A program made the position numbers and the translations under genes. Positions 13,665 to 22,284 of a stretch of 64,000 nucleotides of DNA are shown piece after piece (the first letter of the stretch is position 1; each line of letters opens with the position of its first letter). The stretch comes from Actinocatenispora comari (GTDB taxonomy: Bacteria; Actinomycetota; Actinomycetes; Mycobacteriales; Micromonosporaceae). The notes under the pieces were generated by a model. It ran no database searches. It saw only the letters and a list, made by a program, of their open reading frames with translations, and was not told where the DNA came from. The stretch spans positions 39,789 through 103,788 of the forward strand of contig NZ_BOPO01000125.1 in assembly GCF_017312725.1 (NCBI RefSeq). Reading direction: 5' to 3'.

Positions 13665-16148
13665 GTGAGTACTGCCGACGCTTCCACGGCCCGCAACGCC
13701 ACCCTGCGCCGCTACATCTTCGGACACGCCGCGCTGGCGCTGGGCGTGCTCCTTGTCGCCACCGCCAAGCTGCCCGGGCCGACCGGCGCGCTGTGGCTCG
13801 CGGTGGGCATGCTCGCGCTGTACACGGTGGCCGGGTTGGCCCCGGTGCAGCTGCGGTTGCGCAGCCAGGGCGTGCAGTTCGCCTGGGGCGAGGCAGCCGT
13901 CATCATCGGGCTGGTCGTGCTGCCACCGAGCACGATGATCTGGGCGGCGGCGTTGGGGCGCCTCGCCGCCGAGCTGATCGGTCGCCGCCCCGCGGACAAG
14001 CTCACCCTCAACGTCGCGAAACAGGTCGTCGCAGTCACCGGGGCCGCCACCCTCAGCTACCTGGTGGCCGGCGCCCGGGTGGATCCGTTCACCGTCCGGG
14101 GCGCGGTCGCACTGATCGCCGCGACGGGGGTGTACGCGCTGTTCGCCGCGCTGTCGGTGAGCATCGCGATCAGCCTCGCGAACGGCACCCGGCTGCGGCT
14201 GATGCCGCTGCACCGGGTCGAGCTGATCGCGATCAGCGGCAACATCGCCATCGCGTTCCTGATCCTCGGCGTGCTGCGGTTCGATCCGCGGCTGCTGTTC
14301 GCGATCCCACCGATGATCGTCTTCCTGCGGCTCGCCTACGCCTACCGGCTGCGCACGCACACCGAGCGCGAGGCGTGGCAGCGGCTGGCCGCGGCGACCG
14401 ACCGGTTCAGCGAGGTCGACCTGGCGCAGGTGCTGGGTACCGCGGTGACCGGCGCCGCCGAGCTGTTCGGCGCCGACGAGGTCGAGGTGCTGGTCCGGCT
14501 GGGCACCGAACCGGACGGCCTGGTCCGCGGCGACGCGCAGGGCGTGTCCTGGGCCGGCGCCGCCGCCGACGCACCGGTCGCGGGCGAGGCCGAGACGATC
14601 GAGACGCCGCTCGGCAGCACCGACACCGACGCCGGCCCGGGGGAGCTGCGGCTGCGGTTCGCGGGCACCGTGCGGCTGAGCGACAGCGAGCGGTACGCGC
14701 TGCGTACCTTCGCCGCCGCACTGGGCACCGCGCTGCGCAACGCGTACGCGTACGCCGAGGCGCAGCGGCGGGCGGCCCGGCACGCCTACGACGCGGCGCA
14801 CGATCCGCTCACCGGCCTGGCCAACCGCCGGTACCTGCTGGACGTGGGCGAGCAGGTGCTGTCCGAGCGGCCGGCGCGCGGCACCCAGGCGATGGTGCTG
14901 ATCGACCTGGACCACTTCAAGGAGGTCAACGACACCCTCGGGCACTCCGCCGGTGACGAGGTGTTGACCGCGATCGGCCGGCGGCTGGCCACCGCGGCCG
15001 GCGACGACGACATCGTGGTACGGCTGGGGGGCGACGAGTTCGCGGTGCTGTTCGTGGCGCTGCCGGCGCCGGCGCTCGCGGTGCACCGGGCCCGGCAGAT
15101 GCTCGCCACCCTGGACCCGCCGATCGAGGTCGACGGCATCCGGATCACCGTCGGCGGCAGCGCCGGCGTCGCGCTCGCCCCGGTCCAGGGCGGGGTCGGC
15201 GAGCTGCTGCGCCGCACCGATGTGGCGATGTACCAGGCGAAACGGGAGGGCAGCCGGCTCGCCGAGTACCAGCGGCAGCGGGACACCGCCGACGTCGGCC
15301 GGCTCGCCCTCGGCGGCGAGCTGCGCGCCGCGCTGCACGGCAACCAGTTCGCCCTGCGGTACCTGCCGATCGTCGAGCTGAACTCGGGCCGGATCAGCGC
15401 GGCGGAGGCGCTCGCCCGGTGGGAACACCCGTACCGGGGGGAGATGGCGCCGCGGCAGTTCCTCACCGCGATCGAGCGGTCCGACCTGCTGCCGGAGTTC
15501 ACCGAGCTGGTGCTGGACACCGCGCTGGCGGCGGCGTACCGGTGGGCCGACGCCGGGCACCCGATCGGCGTCGCGGTGAACCTCTCCCCGCGCAGCCTGC
15601 TCGACCCGGACTTCCTGCGCGTGGTGCAGCGGCGCGTCACGTCCAGCGGGGTACCGCCCGAGCAGCTCACCCTGGAGCTGACCGAGACCCGCAACCTGAG
15701 CCGGCTGGACGTCGTCGACGAGACCCTGCGCGGGCTGCGCGAGCTGGGGGTGCGCATCGCCCTGGACGACTTCGGTACCGGCAGCTCCTCGCTCGGCATG
15801 CTGGCCCGGGTGCCGGTGGACGAGCTGAAGATCGACCGCAGCTTCGTCGCCGGCCTGGTCACCTCGCCGGAGCCGGCGGCGGTGGTCCGCGCCGCGATCG
15901 ACCTGGGCCGCAGCCTCGACCTGTCGGTGGTGGCGGAGGGGGTGGAGAGCCAGCGGCAGCGGGCGATGCTGTTCGAGCTGGGCTGCCCGTGCGGTTCCGG
16001 CTACCTGTTCTCCCGGCCGGTGACCGACACCAAGATCGCCGACCTGCTCGCGGCGGAGACCCCGCTGGCGCCGCCGATGTCGGCGGACGCGCAGGTCATC
16101 CGCATCCCACCGGGCCGGCTGACCCGCAGCACCCGGCACCGCCTGTAA
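13665..16148 (+). CDS. Membrane GGDEF-EAL cyclic-di-GMP protein
   Basis: The 827-residue protein has about seven hydrophobic helices (residues ~13-230), a degenerate GAF-like stretch (~240-365), a GGDEF domain starting DPLTGLANRRYLLD (~380) with intact GGDEF at ~455, and an EAL domain with AAEALARWEHP (~580), NLSPRSLLDPDF, LDDFGTGSSSLGML and VVAEGVES. Both motifs are intact, so it may make and degrade cyclic di-GMP. The GTG at 13665 (VSTADASTARN) is preferred: the 40 upstream codons overlap the last mini-ORF and look non-coding. It lies 100 bp downstream of the heptapeptide array on the same strand. Confidence 0.9.
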   Translation: MSTADASTARNATLRRYIFGHAALALGVLLVATAKLPGPTGALWLAVGMLALYTVAGLAPVQLRLRSQGVQFAWGEAAVIIGLVVLPPSTMIWAAALGRLAAELIGRRPADKLTLNVAKQVVAVTGAATLSYLVAGARVDPFTVRGAVALIAATGVYALFAALSVSIAISLANGTRLRLMPLHRVELIAISGNIAIAFLILGVLRFDPRLLFAIPPMIVFLRLAYAYRLRTHTEREAWQRLAAATDRFSEVDLAQVLGTAVTGAAELFGADEVEVLVRLGTEPDGLVRGDAQGVSWAGAAADAPVAGEAETIETPLGSTDTDAGPGELRLRFAGTVRLSDSERYALRTFAAALGTALRNAYAYAEAQRRAARHAYDAAHDPLTGLANRRYLLDVGEQVLSERPARGTQAMVLIDLDHFKEVNDTLGHSAGDEVLTAIGRRLATAAGDDDIVVRLGGDEFAVLFVALPAPALAVHRARQMLATLDPPIEVDGIRITVGGSAGVALAPVQGGVGELLRRTDVAMYQAKREGSRLAEYQRQRDTADVGRLALGGELRAALHGNQFALRYLPIVELNSGRISAAEALARWEHPYRGEMAPRQFLTAIERSDLLPEFTELVLDTALAAAYRWADAGHPIGVAVNLSPRSLLDPDFLRVVQRRVTSSGVPPEQLTLELTETRNLSRLDVVDETLRGLRELGVRIALDDFGTGSSSLGMLARVPVDELKIDRSFVAGLVTSPEPAAVVRAAIDLGRSLDLSVVAEGVESQRQRAMLFELGCPCGSGYLFSRPVTDTKIADLLAAETPLAPPMSADAQVIRIPPGRLTRSTRHRL

Positions 16149-16162
16149 CCCGCGGCCCGGCC

Positions 16163-16186
16163 GCCGCCGAGCTGGTGATCGGCGGC
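16163..16186 (+). terminator. Hairpin downstream of the GGDEF-EAL gene
   Basis: GCCGCCGA (16163-16170) pairs with TCGGCGGC (16179-16186) across an 8-nt loop, 15 bp after the stop. No U-tract follows, as is usual in these genomes. Confidence 0.4.
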
Positions 16187-16247
16187 GCGGCGGGACGGGC
16201 CGTACCGGGAGTGCGGGGTCGGCGGGGGCGATGCCAGACTGACCGGC

Positions 16248-17564
16248 GTGACGCTGACCGGAATCGCCCGCGCGACGCACCGGGCCGGCCGAGGCACCGT
16301 GGTCGACATCGTGCTGTACGCGGCATCCGCCGTCTATGCCGGAATCATCGCGTTCAACACCGGGATGCCGGCGCACGCGCAGTGGGGCCGGATCGCGGTG
16401 TTCGGCTACCTGGCGCTGACCGTGCTCGCCGTCGTCCAGCGGTTCGTCGGGCGCGGGCTGGCCCGGCCGGCCACCCGGATGGTGCTGGTGTTCGCCGGCT
16501 GGGCGGCCACCACGCTGCTGCCGCTGCTGATCGAGGCCGCCCAGCGGGCCACCGGCGCCAGCGGCCGAGCCCAGGACGAGGTGACCGTCGTCGAGATGGC
16601 CGGCGCGCGGCTCGTCGACACCGGCAGCCCGTACCTGTCGCACGACGGCATCGTCGGCGCGCTGCCCTCGCTCGGCTACCTCGCCTACGTGCCGTACAAC
16701 CCGGGCATCGCGGTGTTCGGCCTGCCCCGGCGGTACGCGGGGGACCAGTGGTGGACCGACGCCCGGGTCGGCTTCGCCGTCGTGACCGCCGCCGCGATCG
16801 TCGCCGCCCTGGTACTGCTGCGCCGGCTCGCCCCCGCCGCGGTGCTGGTCCGGGCGGCGCAGGTGGCGACCGTGTTCCCGGTCTGCGCGCTGACCCTGGC
16901 CACCGGCGGCGACGACCTGCCGGTCCTCGCGCTGTGCCTGCTCGGGCTCGCCTTCGCGGTACGGGCACGGGTGGACGAGGGCGGCGGCGCTCTCTGGTGG
17001 CTACTGTCCGGCCTGGTCATCGGCGACGCCGCCGCGATGAAGCTGTTCGCCCTGCCGGTGCTGGTGGTGTTGGCGGTGTTCGTCGGGTTCCGGGCCGGCG
17101 GCCGGTCGCTCGGCTGGTACCTGACACCGGCGCTGGCCCTGCCGGTCGTCACGCTCGGCCCGATCGCGCTGCGCGACCCGGACGGCGTGCTGGAGAACCT
17201 GGTCCGCTACCCGCTCGGGCGCGGGCTGGCCGAGAGCCCCGCCGCGAGCAACCTGCCCGGGCACCTGATCGCGGTGCTGCTGCCAGGTGGGAAGGTCGTC
17301 GCGGCGAGCCTGCTGGTGGCGGCCGGCCTGGCGTTCGTGCTCCACCTGCTGGTCCGGCCGCCGGCCGACGTCGCCGCGGTGACCTGGCGGGTCACCGCGG
17401 CGATGCTGCTCGCGATCTGCCTGGCGCCGGCGACCCGGTTCGGCTACCTGCTCTACCCCGCCGCGTACGCGGTCTGGGCGGTGGCGCTGCGCATACCGCG
17501 CGAACCGGCCGAGCCGGCACGACATCCCGGCGTTCGAGTCGCGACCGCCGGGGATCGGGCGTAG
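16248..17564 (+). CDS. Multi-pass membrane protein, GT-C glycosyltransferase-like
   Basis: The 438-residue protein has about eleven hydrophobic helices and loops such as DTGSPYLSHDGIV...LGYLAYVPYNPGIAVFGLPRR and GDAAAMKLFALPVLVV. This layout resembles polyprenol-phosphate mannosyltransferase relatives (DUF2029/GT87). The catalytic acidic residue typical of GT-C enzymes would lie in the first outer loop; I cannot pinpoint it. Start is GTG at 16248 with a weak ribosome site. It is followed 9 bp later by the phosphoribosyltransferase gene. Confidence 0.65.
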   Translation: MTLTGIARATHRAGRGTVVDIVLYAASAVYAGIIAFNTGMPAHAQWGRIAVFGYLALTVLAVVQRFVGRGLARPATRMVLVFAGWAATTLLPLLIEAAQRATGASGRAQDEVTVVEMAGARLVDTGSPYLSHDGIVGALPSLGYLAYVPYNPGIAVFGLPRRYAGDQWWTDARVGFAVVTAAAIVAALVLLRRLAPAAVLVRAAQVATVFPVCALTLATGGDDLPVLALCLLGLAFAVRARVDEGGGALWWLLSGLVIGDAAAMKLFALPVLVVLAVFVGFRAGGRSLGWYLTPALALPVVTLGPIALRDPDGVLENLVRYPLGRGLAESPAASNLPGHLIAVLLPGGKVVAASLLVAAGLAFVLHLLVRPPADVAAVTWRVTAAMLLAICLAPATRFGYLLYPAAYAVWAVALRIPREPAEPARHPGVRVATAGDRA

Positions 17565-17573
17565 ACAGGAAAC

Positions 17574-18236
17574 ATGCGGTCGCGACCCCGACATCGGCTT
17601 GCCGGCCCGGTCGTCGACCGGACATACCGGGACCGGCGCGAGGCGGGTGCCGCGCTCGCGGCGCTGCTCGGCTGCCACGCCGGCAGCACCGACGTCGTCG
17701 TACTGGGGCTGGCCCGGGGCGGCATGCCGGTCGCCGCCGAGGTCGCCGGCCGGCTCGGCACCCCGCTCGACGTGCTGGTGGTCCGCAAGCTCGGCGTGCC
17801 CTGGGCGCCGGAGGTGGCGTTCGGCGCGATCGGGCCGGACGAGGTCGTCGCGTTCACCGCGTTCGCCGACCGGCTGTCCGCCGACGAGATCGACACCGCG
17901 GTGGCCACCGAACGCGCCGAACTGGCCCGGCAGGACGCCCGGTACCACGCCGACCACCCGGCGACCGACCTGTCCGGCCGCATCGCCGTACTGATCGACG
18001 ACGGGCTGGCCACCGGCGCCACGGCCCGCGCCGCGGTCGAGGTGGCTCGGCGCCGCGGCGCCGAGCGCACCGTGCTCGGCGTGCCGGTCGCCGCACCGGG
18101 CGCGGCCGACGCCCTGGCAGCGGTCGCGGACGAGCTGGTCTGCCCGTACCGGCCGGCCAACTTCGACGCCGTCGGCCGGTTCTACCAGGACTTTCGGCAG
18201 ATCTCCGACGGCGAGGTGCACGGCCTGCTGAGCTGA
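17574..18236 (+). CDS. Phosphoribosyltransferase-family protein
   Basis: The 220-residue protein has the PRPP-binding motif VLIDDGLATGATARAAVE (~residue 140) and an N-terminal VVVLGLARGGMPVAAEVAGRLGTPLDVLVVRKLGVPWAPEVAFGAIG, the arrangement of stand-alone PRTase domain proteins often found as uncharacterised enzymes in actinobacteria. The ATG follows CAGGAAAC. Substrate base unknown. Confidence 0.85.
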   Translation: MRSRPRHRLAGPVVDRTYRDRREAGAALAALLGCHAGSTDVVVLGLARGGMPVAAEVAGRLGTPLDVLVVRKLGVPWAPEVAFGAIGPDEVVAFTAFADRLSADEIDTAVATERAELARQDARYHADHPATDLSGRIAVLIDDGLATGATARAAVEVARRRGAERTVLGVPVAAPGAADALAAVADELVCPYRPANFDAVGRFYQDFRQISDGEVHGLLS

Positions 18237-18329
18237 TCCGCCGGTACCGCCGGGGCTGCCGGCGCGCCTCCTCAACGGCGCCTTAACGAGTCTTGGTCGA
18301 TCGCCGGATCGCTCGGCTACCGTTGCCCG

Positions 18330-18608
18330 ATGGACCTGATCTGCCCGAAGTGCCAAGGACAGATGCGTCAGTACGAACGCAACGGAGTCACCGTCGACCA
18401 GTGCACCGAGTGCCGCGGGTTGTTCCTCGACCGCGGCGAGCTGGAGCACCTGATCAACGCCGAGCAGGGGTGGTACGGCCCGGGTGACCATCAACGGCCG
18501 CACGACGAGCGCGGCCGGCACGACACCCGCCGGTACGATGAGCGACGCCACCCGGACCATGGGCAGCGCCGGAAGCGCCGCAGCTTCCTCGAAGACCTGT
18601 TCGACTAG
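18330..18608 (+). CDS. TFIIB-type zinc-finger (zf-TFIIB) protein
   Basis: The 92-residue protein starts MDLICPKCQGQMRQYERNGVTVDQCTECRGLFLDRGELEHL, two CxxC knuckles 19 residues apart as in the zf-TFIIB family, followed by a His/Arg/Asp-rich tail (PHDERGRHDTRRYDERRHPDHGQRRK). The family binds one zinc; biological role is unknown. The tail could bind metal or nucleic acid, which is inference. Confidence 0.85.
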   Translation: MDLICPKCQGQMRQYERNGVTVDQCTECRGLFLDRGELEHLINAEQGWYGPGDHQRPHDERGRHDTRRYDERRHPDHGQRRKRRSFLEDLFD

Positions 18609-18749
18609 ACGAGCCATCGCCGTCTCGACCCGCCGCGGCGCGACCAGGTGCCGCGGCGCCCACCGGGTGCGCCGACCAACCGCACCGCGCGCGGTCGTGC
18701 AGACAGGGGCCCGGCTGCCGCGGGCACCGCCCGGCAGTGGGAGGGCTGG

Positions 18750-19448
18750 ATGGCGCTGACCGACGAGGCGATCAACCGGATCAAGAACATGATCACGTCC
18801 GGTGAGCTGCGTCCCGGTGACCGGCTGCCCAAGGAGGCCGACCTCGCCGACCGGCTCGGCCTGTCCCGCAACTCGTTGCGGGAGGCGGTCCGCGCGCTGT
18901 CCCTGATCCACGTGCTCGACGTGCGGCAGGGCGACGGCACCTACGTCACCAGCCTGGAACCGCAGCTGCTGCTGGAGACGATGAGCTTCGTCGTCGACTT
19001 CCACCGGGACGACAGCATCCGCCAGTTCCTGGAGATCCGGCACATCCTCGAACCGGCCGCCACCGAGCTCGCCGCCCGGCGGATGACCGACCAGCAGCTC
19101 GACGCGCTCGGCGCCATCCTGGCCGAGCTGCCGGACGACCCCAGCGTCGACGAGCTGGTCGCCAACGACCTGCGGTTCCACCGCGAGATCGCTGTCGGCG
19201 CCGGCAATCCGTCCCTCGCCAGCCTGCTGGAGAGCCTCTCCGCCCCGACCGTACGGGCCAGGGTCTGGCGCGGCCTCACCCAGGAGGGCGCCGTGCAGCG
19301 CACCCGGGAACAGCACGCCGCGATCCACGCCGCCATGGTCAGCCGCAACCCCGACGTGGCCCGCGCCTGGGCGACCGTACACGTGGCCGGGGTGGAGGAC
19401 TGGCTGCACCAGACCCTCACCGAACCCCAGGCCACCGCCGCCGACTGA
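18750..19448 (+). CDS. FadR-type GntR transcription regulator (FCD domain)
   Basis: The 232-residue protein has an N-terminal winged helix (ALTDEAINRIKNMITSGELRPGDRLPKEADLADRLGLSRNSLREAVRALSLIHVLDVRQGDGTYVTS) and a C-terminal all-helical FCD domain (IRQFLEIRHILEPAATELAARR..., DLRFHREIAVGAGNPSLASLLE) with the acidic/His residues that hold a metal-bound organic acid. It is a ligand-responsive repressor or activator; the effector is unknown. The ATG at 18750 follows GGGAGGG; longer upstream frame is excluded. Confidence 0.88.
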   Translation: MALTDEAINRIKNMITSGELRPGDRLPKEADLADRLGLSRNSLREAVRALSLIHVLDVRQGDGTYVTSLEPQLLLETMSFVVDFHRDDSIRQFLEIRHILEPAATELAARRMTDQQLDALGAILAELPDDPSVDELVANDLRFHREIAVGAGNPSLASLLESLSAPTVRARVWRGLTQEGAVQRTREQHAAIHAAMVSRNPDVARAWATVHVAGVEDWLHQTLTEPQATAAD

Positions 19449-19542
19449 CCGCGGAACCCCGTCGCATCGGCGACCGCATCCCGGCCGGCGTCGGGAGGCG
19501 GGACGCGGTGGGCAGCGGAGCGCGGCCGGGTGCCGGCGGTGG

Positions 19543-20203
19543 TCAGCCGACCGCGGCCGGGGTCGCCTCGCGGGCGATCGTGTCCAGCACCCGCTGGGAC
19601 GCCTCGTCGGCCGCCCGGTACAGCACGACGCGCAGGTCCGGTTCCGACATCGGCAGCAGCACCTCGAAGTCGACCGTCAGCGGGCCGAACTCCGGATGCA
19701 GCATCGGCTTGCGGCCCCGCCCGTTCACCCGCACCGCGTGCTGCTCCCACAACCGGGCGAACTCCGGACTGCCCGACACCAGGTCGTCCAGCAGCGCCGC
19801 CAGCTCCGCGTCGTCCGGGTGCGCCGCCCAGGCGGCCCGCAGGTCGGCGATGCCCTCCCGGATCACCCGCTCCCGCTCCACGTAGAAGTGCTCGAACCTG
19901 CCATCCATCAGGCACAACCGCATCGTGTTCAGCGACTGCGCCGGCAGCGTGTCCAGCCCGAGCATCACCCGGCTCATCTCGGCGTTCCAGGCCAGCACGT
20001 CGAAGCGGTGGTCGATGAGCATCGCCGGCAGCGGTGACAGGTCGTGCACCAGCCGGGCCGCCGCCGCCGGGAACACCGGACGATCTCCCGGGGGTACGCC
20101 GGCGACCCGTCACCGGCAGCCCCACCTCGGCCGGCGTCAACCGCTCCCGCCTGGTCCGCAGGAACGCCGCCAACTCCGCACTGACGTCCACCGTCTCCGT
20201 CAT
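19543..20203 (-). pseudogene. Broken XRE/MmyB-type regulator (internal deletion and frameshift)
   Basis: From the ATG at 20203 the frame reads MTETVDVSAELAAFLRTRRERLTPAEVGLPVTGRRRTPG, the start of the common actinobacterial HTH-MmyB regulators. It should continue LRREEVAxLAGVS... but instead shifts. From about 20076 a second frame encodes ARLVHDLSPLPAMLIDHRFDVLAWNAEMSRVM... and the rest of the MmyB ligand-binding domain to 19543. The helix-turn-helix recognition region (roughly 60 residues) is missing and the halves are out of frame. The intact family is often divergent from an oxidoreductase, as here. Confidence 0.8.
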
Positions 20204-20382
20204 GCACCCAGCGTACGAGCAGCCGGCGGCGCCGCCGACCGACCGCGCTGGCGCCGTCCCGACACCGGCCCCACCGCGCAGCCTGGGACCCGCTTTCCCA
20301 GGAAACACCGTCCCTGAACAGCGACCGCCCGCTCGACGAACCTGGGTGTCAGGAAGCCAGCGAACGCATCAGGAGCGACACC

Positions 20383-21456
20383 ATGGCACACACCACACCG
20401 TCCCTCGACCGGTACCGGCTGCTCGGCCGCTCCGGCCTGCGCGTCTCGCCGCTCGCGCTCGGCGCGATGACCTTCGGTACCGACTGGGGTTGGGGCGCCG
20501 ACCGGGACGAGACCCGGCGCATCGTCGACGCGTACGTCGACCGCGGGGGCAACTTCATCGACACCGCCGACGTGTACACGAACGGGACGTCCGAGCAGCT
20601 CGTCGGGGAGATGGCCGCGGGCCGGCGCGACCAGCTCGTGATCGCCACCAAGTACACCAGCAGCACCGACCCGGACAACCCGAACGCCGGGGGCAACCAC
20701 CGGCGCAACCTGGTCCGCTCGGTGGAGGACAGCCTGCGCCGGCTCGGCACCGACTACATCGACCTGCTCTACCTGCACGCCTGGGACTCGACCACCCCGG
20801 TCGAGGAGGTCCTGCGCGGGATGGACGACCTGGTCCGCAGCGGCAAGGTGGTCTACGTCGGCATCTCCGACACGCCGGCCTGGCAGGTGTCCCGGATGCA
20901 GGCCATCGCCGACCTGCGCGGCTGGTCCCCGCTGATCGCCCTGCAGATCGAGTACAGCCTGGTCGAACGCACCGTGGAACGCGACCTGATCCCGATGGCC
21001 GCCGAACTGGGGCTCGGCGTCGTACCGTGGTCGCCGCTCGCCTCCGGCGTCCTCACCGGCAAGTACGACCGGAGCGACCTGGCCACCGACTCGACCGGCT
21101 CACCGAACGGCAGCCGGCGCGACATCGCCGCCGGCAACGGCGCCCTGACCGAACGCGCGCTCGACATCGCCGACACCGTCACGAAGGTCGCCGCCGAACT
21201 CGACACCACCCCGTCCCGGGTCGCGATCGCCTGGGACCTGCAGAACCCGGCCGTCACCGCACCGATCCTCGGCGTACGCACCCTGGCCCAGCTGGAGGAC
21301 AACCTGGGGGCGCTGGACGTCGAGTTCACCGCCGACCAGCTCGCCGCCCTCGACGCGGCCAGCGCGGTCCCGCTCGGTTTCCCGCACGAGTTCCTGCAGC
21401 GGCCGATGACCCGCACCGTGATGGGCGGCAACACCGTCGTCGAACCCCGTCGCTGA
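20383..21456 (+). CDS. Aldo/keto reductase
   Basis: The 357-residue TIM-barrel enzyme has YRLLGRSGLRVSPLALGAMTFG at the start, FIDTADVYTNGTSEQLVGE (catalytic Asp/Tyr), VIATKYTS with catalytic Lys, LLYLHAWD with catalytic His, and a C-terminal NADPH-binding ILGVRTLAQLEDNLGALDVEFT. It reduces carbonyl compounds with NADPH; the physiological substrate is unknown. The ATG follows AGGAGCGACACC. Its likely divergent regulator is broken. Confidence 0.92.
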   Translation: MAHTTPSLDRYRLLGRSGLRVSPLALGAMTFGTDWGWGADRDETRRIVDAYVDRGGNFIDTADVYTNGTSEQLVGEMAAGRRDQLVIATKYTSSTDPDNPNAGGNHRRNLVRSVEDSLRRLGTDYIDLLYLHAWDSTTPVEEVLRGMDDLVRSGKVVYVGISDTPAWQVSRMQAIADLRGWSPLIALQIEYSLVERTVERDLIPMAAELGLGVVPWSPLASGVLTGKYDRSDLATDSTGSPNGSRRDIAAGNGALTERALDIADTVTKVAAELDTTPSRVAIAWDLQNPAVTAPILGVRTLAQLEDNLGALDVEFTADQLAALDAASAVPLGFPHEFLQRPMTRTVMGGNTVVEPRR

Positions 21457-21467
21457 CCCGACACCGT

Positions 21468-21500
21468 GGCGCGCGCTCCCGAGCTGCGGGGGCGCGCGCC
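21468..21500. terminator. Bidirectional hairpin between convergent genes
   Basis: GGCGCGCGC (21468-21476) pairs with GCGCGCGCC (21492-21500), and an inner CCCG/CGGG pair closes a 5-nt loop with one mismatch between. It sits between the aldo/keto reductase stop and the SPW gene stop. Confidence 0.65.
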
Positions 21501-21523
21501 GTCGTCGGCGCCGGTACCGCGGA

Positions 21524-21877
21524 TCACCGGTGCGGCATCATCCGCCGGGTACCCACCGACATCGCGGCCAACCCGAGCAGCACGCACACCGCGCCGACGA
21601 TGATGTTGTTGATCATCGTGGTGGTGGTACTCGCGTCCACCCCACGGATCACCCACGGCGACACGATCACCCAGACGCCCATGATCGGCGCCGTCCACGC
21701 GATCCCGTGCGTACGGCCGAACGCGGCGACGAATCCCATCGCCACCACGCAGTACGCCAGGCCGACGATCAGGTTGCTCGCCGCCAGCGCGTGCAGGCCG
21801 TTGAAGCCCAGCACCCACGGCGAGATCGCCAGGTACAGCCCGGCCAGCACGGTCAGCCCGTCCAGCACCTGCACCAT
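21524..21877 (-). CDS. SPW-repeat membrane protein
   Basis: The 117-residue protein has four membrane segments and two SPW motifs, LAISPWVLGF (~residue 18) and VIVSPWVIRG (~residue 75), the signature of the SPW family. The two halves look like an internal duplication. Function is unknown. The ATG at 21877 matches the family start. Confidence 0.85.
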   Translation of the reverse strand: MVQVLDGLTVLAGLYLAISPWVLGFNGLHALAASNLIVGLAYCVVAMGFVAAFGRTHGIAWTAPIMGVWVIVSPWVIRGVDASTTTTMINNIIVGAVCVLLGLAAMSVGTRRMMPHR

Positions 21878-22284
21878 CGGCCGTGCCGCGGCGCGGTCGT
21901 ACTTGTCCCCAGCTCGACGAGGTCTGGATGCTGTTCGATCCCCGGAGCGCTCGCCATCGCGCCCTCATCTCCCCTACCGATGCGATCCTCGGCGGCCCGT
22001 TGCGGGCCGCCCTGTTGCGAGGCTGTCGGGGCGTCATCGAACCAGCGAGGCGCCACGACAGCTCGGAGCCCTTCCCGGTGTGCAGGACCCGCTGCCCCGG
22101 CTCGGGTGGCTCGGCGTGTGGCGAAGGATCGTCGGCGCGTCGGGTCCCACGACGGGACACGCGGCTAACGCATCAAGTTGACCACGCCGGCCGCGTTCTG
22201 CCCACTACCTGATCGGCCACCCTCGCCCATCCGGTTTCCCCATCGACGGGGACCGCGGGCCGGCGACGGCCTCCCGGCGAGCGG
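21878..22284. other. Intergenic region with one perfect hairpin
   Basis: In this 407-bp gap between the SPW gene and the end of dnaB, GGCGGCCCG (21991-21999) and CGGGCCGCC (22003-22011) form a perfect 9-bp stem with a 3-nt loop. A single TTGTCCCCA DnaA-box-like word lies near 21904. Open frames here look like chance and I do not call a gene. Confidence 0.4.

Noticed and set aside
17530..17545. tRNA T-loop-like word GTTCGAGTC
   Set aside because: It lies inside a coding region and no cloverleaf can be built around it; no tRNA gene was found in the window.
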